DNA of 64,000 nt from Streptomyces alboflavus (GTDB taxonomy: Bacteria > Actinomycetota > Actinomycetes > Streptomycetales > Streptomycetaceae), in assembly GCF_000716675.1 (NCBI RefSeq), contig NZ_JNXT01000011.1, forward strand, positions 1 through 64,000, written 5' to 3'. This document shows positions 61,841 to 64,000 of the stretch, piece after piece. Position numbers and translations under genes: made by a program. The notes under the pieces were generated by a model. It did no database searches. It was given only the letters and a program-made list of their open reading frames with translations, and was not told the origin of the DNA. Within the stretch, counting starts at the first letter, position 1. Every line of letters begins with the position of its first letter.

Positions 61841-62261
61841 GCCCGGTGCCGAGTCTGACGCCGCTTCCGCGTCCGGCTCTGGGCACCGGTCCGGGCGGCG
61901 CCGCGGCCGGAGCGACGGCGGGTACGTGACGGCGGAGGCGGCGGTGGTGCTGCCGACGCTTGTGCTCTTCACGATGGCGCTCGTGTGGGCCCTGCTGGCC
62001 GCGTCCGCGCAGATCCAGTGCGTGGACGCGGCCCGGGCGGGGGCCCGCGCGATGGCCCGCCAGGACCCGCAGGCCACGGCGGTCGCGGTGGCCCGGCAGG
62101 CGGCTCCGCGCGGCGCGAGCGTGGCGGTGAGCAGGGACGGCGACCTGGTCCGGGTGGAGGTCGTGGCGCGGTCGCCGGGGCCCCGGGCGCTGGGGCTCGG
62201 ACTGCGGCTGCGGGCGGAGGCCGTGGCGATGGCGGAGGAGACGGTGGGGGTGGGGGCGTGA
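61827..62261 (+). CDS. TadE-like pseudopilin
   Basis: 144 aa. Charged leader (GHRSGRRRGRSD), then GGYVTAEAAVVLPTLVLFTMALVWALLAAS, a TadE-type Type-IV-like segment with the T-x-E motif, and a soluble C-terminal part (CVDAARAGARAMARQDP). Presumed minor pilin of the Tad system. Overlaps DUF4244 by 14 bases and the following TadG-like gene by GTGA. Confidence 0.88.
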   Translation: MSSSEPGAESDAASASGSGHRSGRRRGRSDGGYVTAEAAVVLPTLVLFTMALVWALLAASAQIQCVDAARAGARAMARQDPQATAVAVARQAAPRGASVAVSRDGDLVRVEVVARSPGPRALGLGLRLRAEAVAMAEETVGVGA

Positions 62262-63096
62262 GGCGGGGGTGTGCGGGTGGCTGGCCGCCGGGGCTTGGGC
62301 CCGGGGTTGTGCTTGGGTCGGGAGCCGTGCCTGGGGCGGGAGCCGCGTCCGGGGCGGGAGTTGGGCCTGGGCCGGGCGGGGTCGGTGGGGCCGTGGTGGC
62401 TGGGGAGCGGGGTGCCGCGACGGTGTGGACCGTGGTGGTGATGGCCCTGCTGTGCGCGGTCGCGGGGGTTGTCCTGGCGATGGGGCAGGTGACGGTGGCT
62501 CGTCATCGGGCGGGCGGCGCGGCCGACTTGGCGGCGCTTGCGGCGGCGGAGCACTGGAGCGAGGGGCGGGCGGGGGCGTGCGCGCGGGCCGAGAAGGTGG
62601 CGCGGGCACAGGACACACGGGTCGTGCGGTGCGCGGTGGCGGGGGAGGTGTCGGACGTCACGGCGGCGGCGGAGTTCGGGCCGTTCGAGATGGAGGTCAG
62701 GTCGCGGGCGGGGCCTGCGGGGGCAGTGAGTTCTACGGGGTCTGTGAGTCCAGTGAGGTCTGCAGGAGCTGCGGGTACTGCGGGTGCTGCGGGGTCTGCC
62801 GGATCTGTGGGATCTGCGGGGTCTGTAAGGACGATGAGGTCTGCAGATTCTGTGGGGCCAGTGAGGTTTGCAGGGCTCGTGGGGTCTGGTGGACCAGCGG
62901 TGTCTGCGGGCTCTGTGCCGGGTGCGGGCGTTGCCGAGAGAGCGCCCGCACCCGAGGAGGCGTCCGTCGCCGAGGCCCAGACGCCGCCCGCCGCAGAGAG
63001 GGCGCCCGCCCTCAAGGGCTCGCCCGTCGCCGCGGGCGGGCCTCCCGCCTCTGCCCTGGGGTCAGGTCGAGGGGGCGTCCTTCAGGAGGGTGGTGA
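62258..63096 (+). CDS. TadE/TadG-like protein with no in-frame stop found
   Basis: The GTG start overlaps the TadE stop (GTGA). After a Gly/Pro/Val-rich leader comes ERGAATVWTVVVMALLCAVAGVVLAMGQVTVARHRAGGAADLAALAAAEHW, the pattern of the 'helicase/secretion neighbourhood' TadE-like family (Rv3654c type), followed by a Cys-containing soluble part. Beyond ~residue 155 lies a repeated Ala/Gly/Ser/Val tail (GSAGSVGSAGSV) and then VAERAPAPEEASV. Reading this frame base by base to 64000 finds no stop, because it becomes antisense to the helicase gene. The end given is the nearest stop in the next frame (63094-63096); the true end is unknown. Confidence 0.7.
62715..62930. repeat. TCTG-rich short repeats in TadG-like tail
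   Basis: Degenerate 6-9 bp units such as GCGGGGTCTG, GTGGGATCTG and GTGAGGTCTG over ~210 bp. In the coding frame they give G-S-A/V repeats. Confidence 0.7.
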
Positions 63097-64000
63097 GGAG
63101 ACGGATCGCGCCGCGCTTGTGCAGGGGGTCGTTGCCGTTGCCGCACTTGGGGGACTGGATGCAGGAGGGGCAGCCGGCCTCGCACTCGCAGGAGGCGATG
63201 GCCTCGCGGGTGGCGGTGAGCCAGGTGCGGGCGGTGTGGAAGGCGCGCTCGGCGAATCCGGCGCCGCCGGGCTGGCCGTCGTACACGAAGACCGTCGGCA
63301 GCAGGGTGTCCGGGTGCAGGGGCACGGAGACGCCGCCGATGTCCCAGCGGTCGCAGGTGGCGAAGAGGGGCAGCATGCCGATGGAGGCGTGTTCGGCGGC
63401 GTGCAGGGCGCCGCCGAGGATCTCCGGATTGACGCGGGCGGCGTCGAGTTGGTCCTCGGTGACCGTCCACCACACCGCGCGGGTGCGCAGGGTGCGGGGC
63501 GGCAGGTCGAGCTTGGTCTCGCCGAGTACCTCGCCGGTGATGAGCTTGCGGCGCAGGAAGGAGACGACCTGGTTGGTGACCTCGACGGAGCCGTAGCAGA
63601 GGCGGCCGGGGCCCCAGGGGATCTCGGTGTCGGTGTCGAGGACGGAGATGGCGGTGGTGTCGCGGGCGGTGGTCGAGTACGGCGGGACGGCCTCCTCGAC
63701 GAGGGCGACGGAGTCGTCCAGGTCCAGGCCGCGGACGAGATACGTACGGCCCTGGTGGAGGTGGACCGCGCCTTCGTGGACGGTCGTGTGCGCGGCGGAG
63801 GCGTCGACGGTGCCGAGGAGGCGGCCGGTGCCCTCCTCGACGACCTGCACGGGCCGGCCGCCCCCGCCGCGGATGTCCGCGAGGTCGGCGGCGCGCTCGC
63901 GGCGGGTCCAGTGCCAGGCCTTCGTGCGGCGGCGCAGCAGCTTCGCGGCCTCGAGCTGGGGGAGCAGGTCCCCGGTGGCAGGGCCGAAGAGCTTGAAGTC
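63062..64000 (-). CDS. DEAD/DEAH-box helicase, DUF1998/MZB type (3' part)
   Basis: The C-terminal ~312 residues of a larger helicase; the gene continues beyond the window. The visible part contains the DUF1998/MZB domain with a zinc cluster CECEAGCPSCIQSPKCG (four Cys), preceded by VYDGQPGGAGFAERAF and FGPATGDLLPQLEAAKLLRR. Such proteins (MrfA-like, RecQ-like SF2) act on DNA damage. In mycobacteria (Rv3649) the same helicase faces the Tad block. Convergent with the TadG-like frame. Confidence 0.92.
   Translation of the reverse strand, partial: DFKLFGPATGDLLPQLEAAKLLRRRTKAWHWTRRERAADLADIRGGGGRPVQVVEEGTGRLLGTVDASAAHTTVHEGAVHLHQGRTYLVRGLDLDDSVALVEEAVPPYSTTARDTTAISVLDTDTEIPWGPGRLCYGSVEVTNQVVSFLRRKLITGEVLGETKLDLPPRTLRTRAVWWTVTEDQLDAARVNPEILGGALHAAEHASIGMLPLFATCDRWDIGGVSVPLHPDTLLPTVFVYDGQPGGAGFAERAFHTARTWLTATREAIASCECEAGCPSCIQSPKCGNGNDPLHKRGAIRLLTTLLKDAPST

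Noticed and set aside
62720..62900. Cys-rich peptide (CRSCGYCGCCGVC...) in a shifted frame
   Set aside because: It arises from TCTG repeats read out of frame; the coding frame gives Gly/Ser/Ala, and a metal-binding protein here is not supported.

Overview
The window is chromosomal DNA of a high-GC actinomycete, almost certainly Streptomyces. G/C-rich third codon positions, frequent GTG starts, a WhiB-family WblA, DUF4244/Tad genes, SARP-type regulator remnants and dispersed Streptomyces-type GC-rich intergenic repeats all point there. No CRISPR array, rRNA, intact transposase or intact integrase was seen. There is one tRNA gene, tRNA-Pro(CGG).\n\nLeft part (1-28 kb) is mosaic and accessory-like. 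It holds an S9 peptidase, a GNAT-like protein, a Tat-leader DJ-1/PfpI protein, and a DevS/DosS-like double-GAF histidine kinase separated by a RidA-like gene from a LuxR-type response regulator. An SRPBCC/ArsR pair follows (the SRPBCC 5' end looks frameshifted), then a redoxin with a C-x-C site and a TetR regulator, an Ala-rich protein, DoxX, an amidohydrolase, and a FkbM methyltransferase convergent with a GT2 glycosyltransferase. A very large HTH-nSTAND1-TM-WD40 protein comes next, then a divergent TetR/NmrA pair with an obvious operator. An HD (cyanamide-hydratase-like) / GlxA-type AraC / Tat-leader DJ-1 module follows. The block ends in a decayed region (MazG-like gene, truncated DUF89 fragment, deleted and frameshifted SARP) beside tRNA-Pro.\n\nRight part (28-64 kb) is conserved actinobacterial core. 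Its order resembles, from memory, the M. tuberculosis Rv3683-to-Rv3649 neighbourhood: metallophosphoesterase, class A PBP, WhiB4/WblA, two ArsA-like ATPases, DUF4177, RidA, NUDIX, MBL hydrolase, Crp, Nth, CoA-type NUDIX, MarP-like protease, alpha/beta hydrolase, Holin-X, acetyl-CoA synthetase, HAD phosphatase, Ssd, Tad pilus genes, DUF1998 helicase. Streptomyces-side additions are YqeY, a nucleotidyltransferase, NhaA, a SulP-carbonic anhydrase fusion, a deacetylase-like lipoprotein, a CooC-like ATPase and a Fic-like protein.\n\nThe Tad block (57.3-62.3 kb) is one tightly overlapping operon: Ssd (CpaE/TadZ-like), CpaF/TadA ATPase, TadB and TadC, then a Flp-like DUF4244 peptide and two TadE/TadG-like pseudopilins. 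The last reading frame has no stop codon before the window end and lies antisense to the convergent helicase gene. The most interesting leads are the nSTAND-WD40 protein, the HD/AraC/DJ-1 module, the CooC/Fic divergent pair, the SulP-carbonic anhydrase fusion with a low-complexity insert inside its enzyme domain, and the gene-decay zone next to the tRNA.
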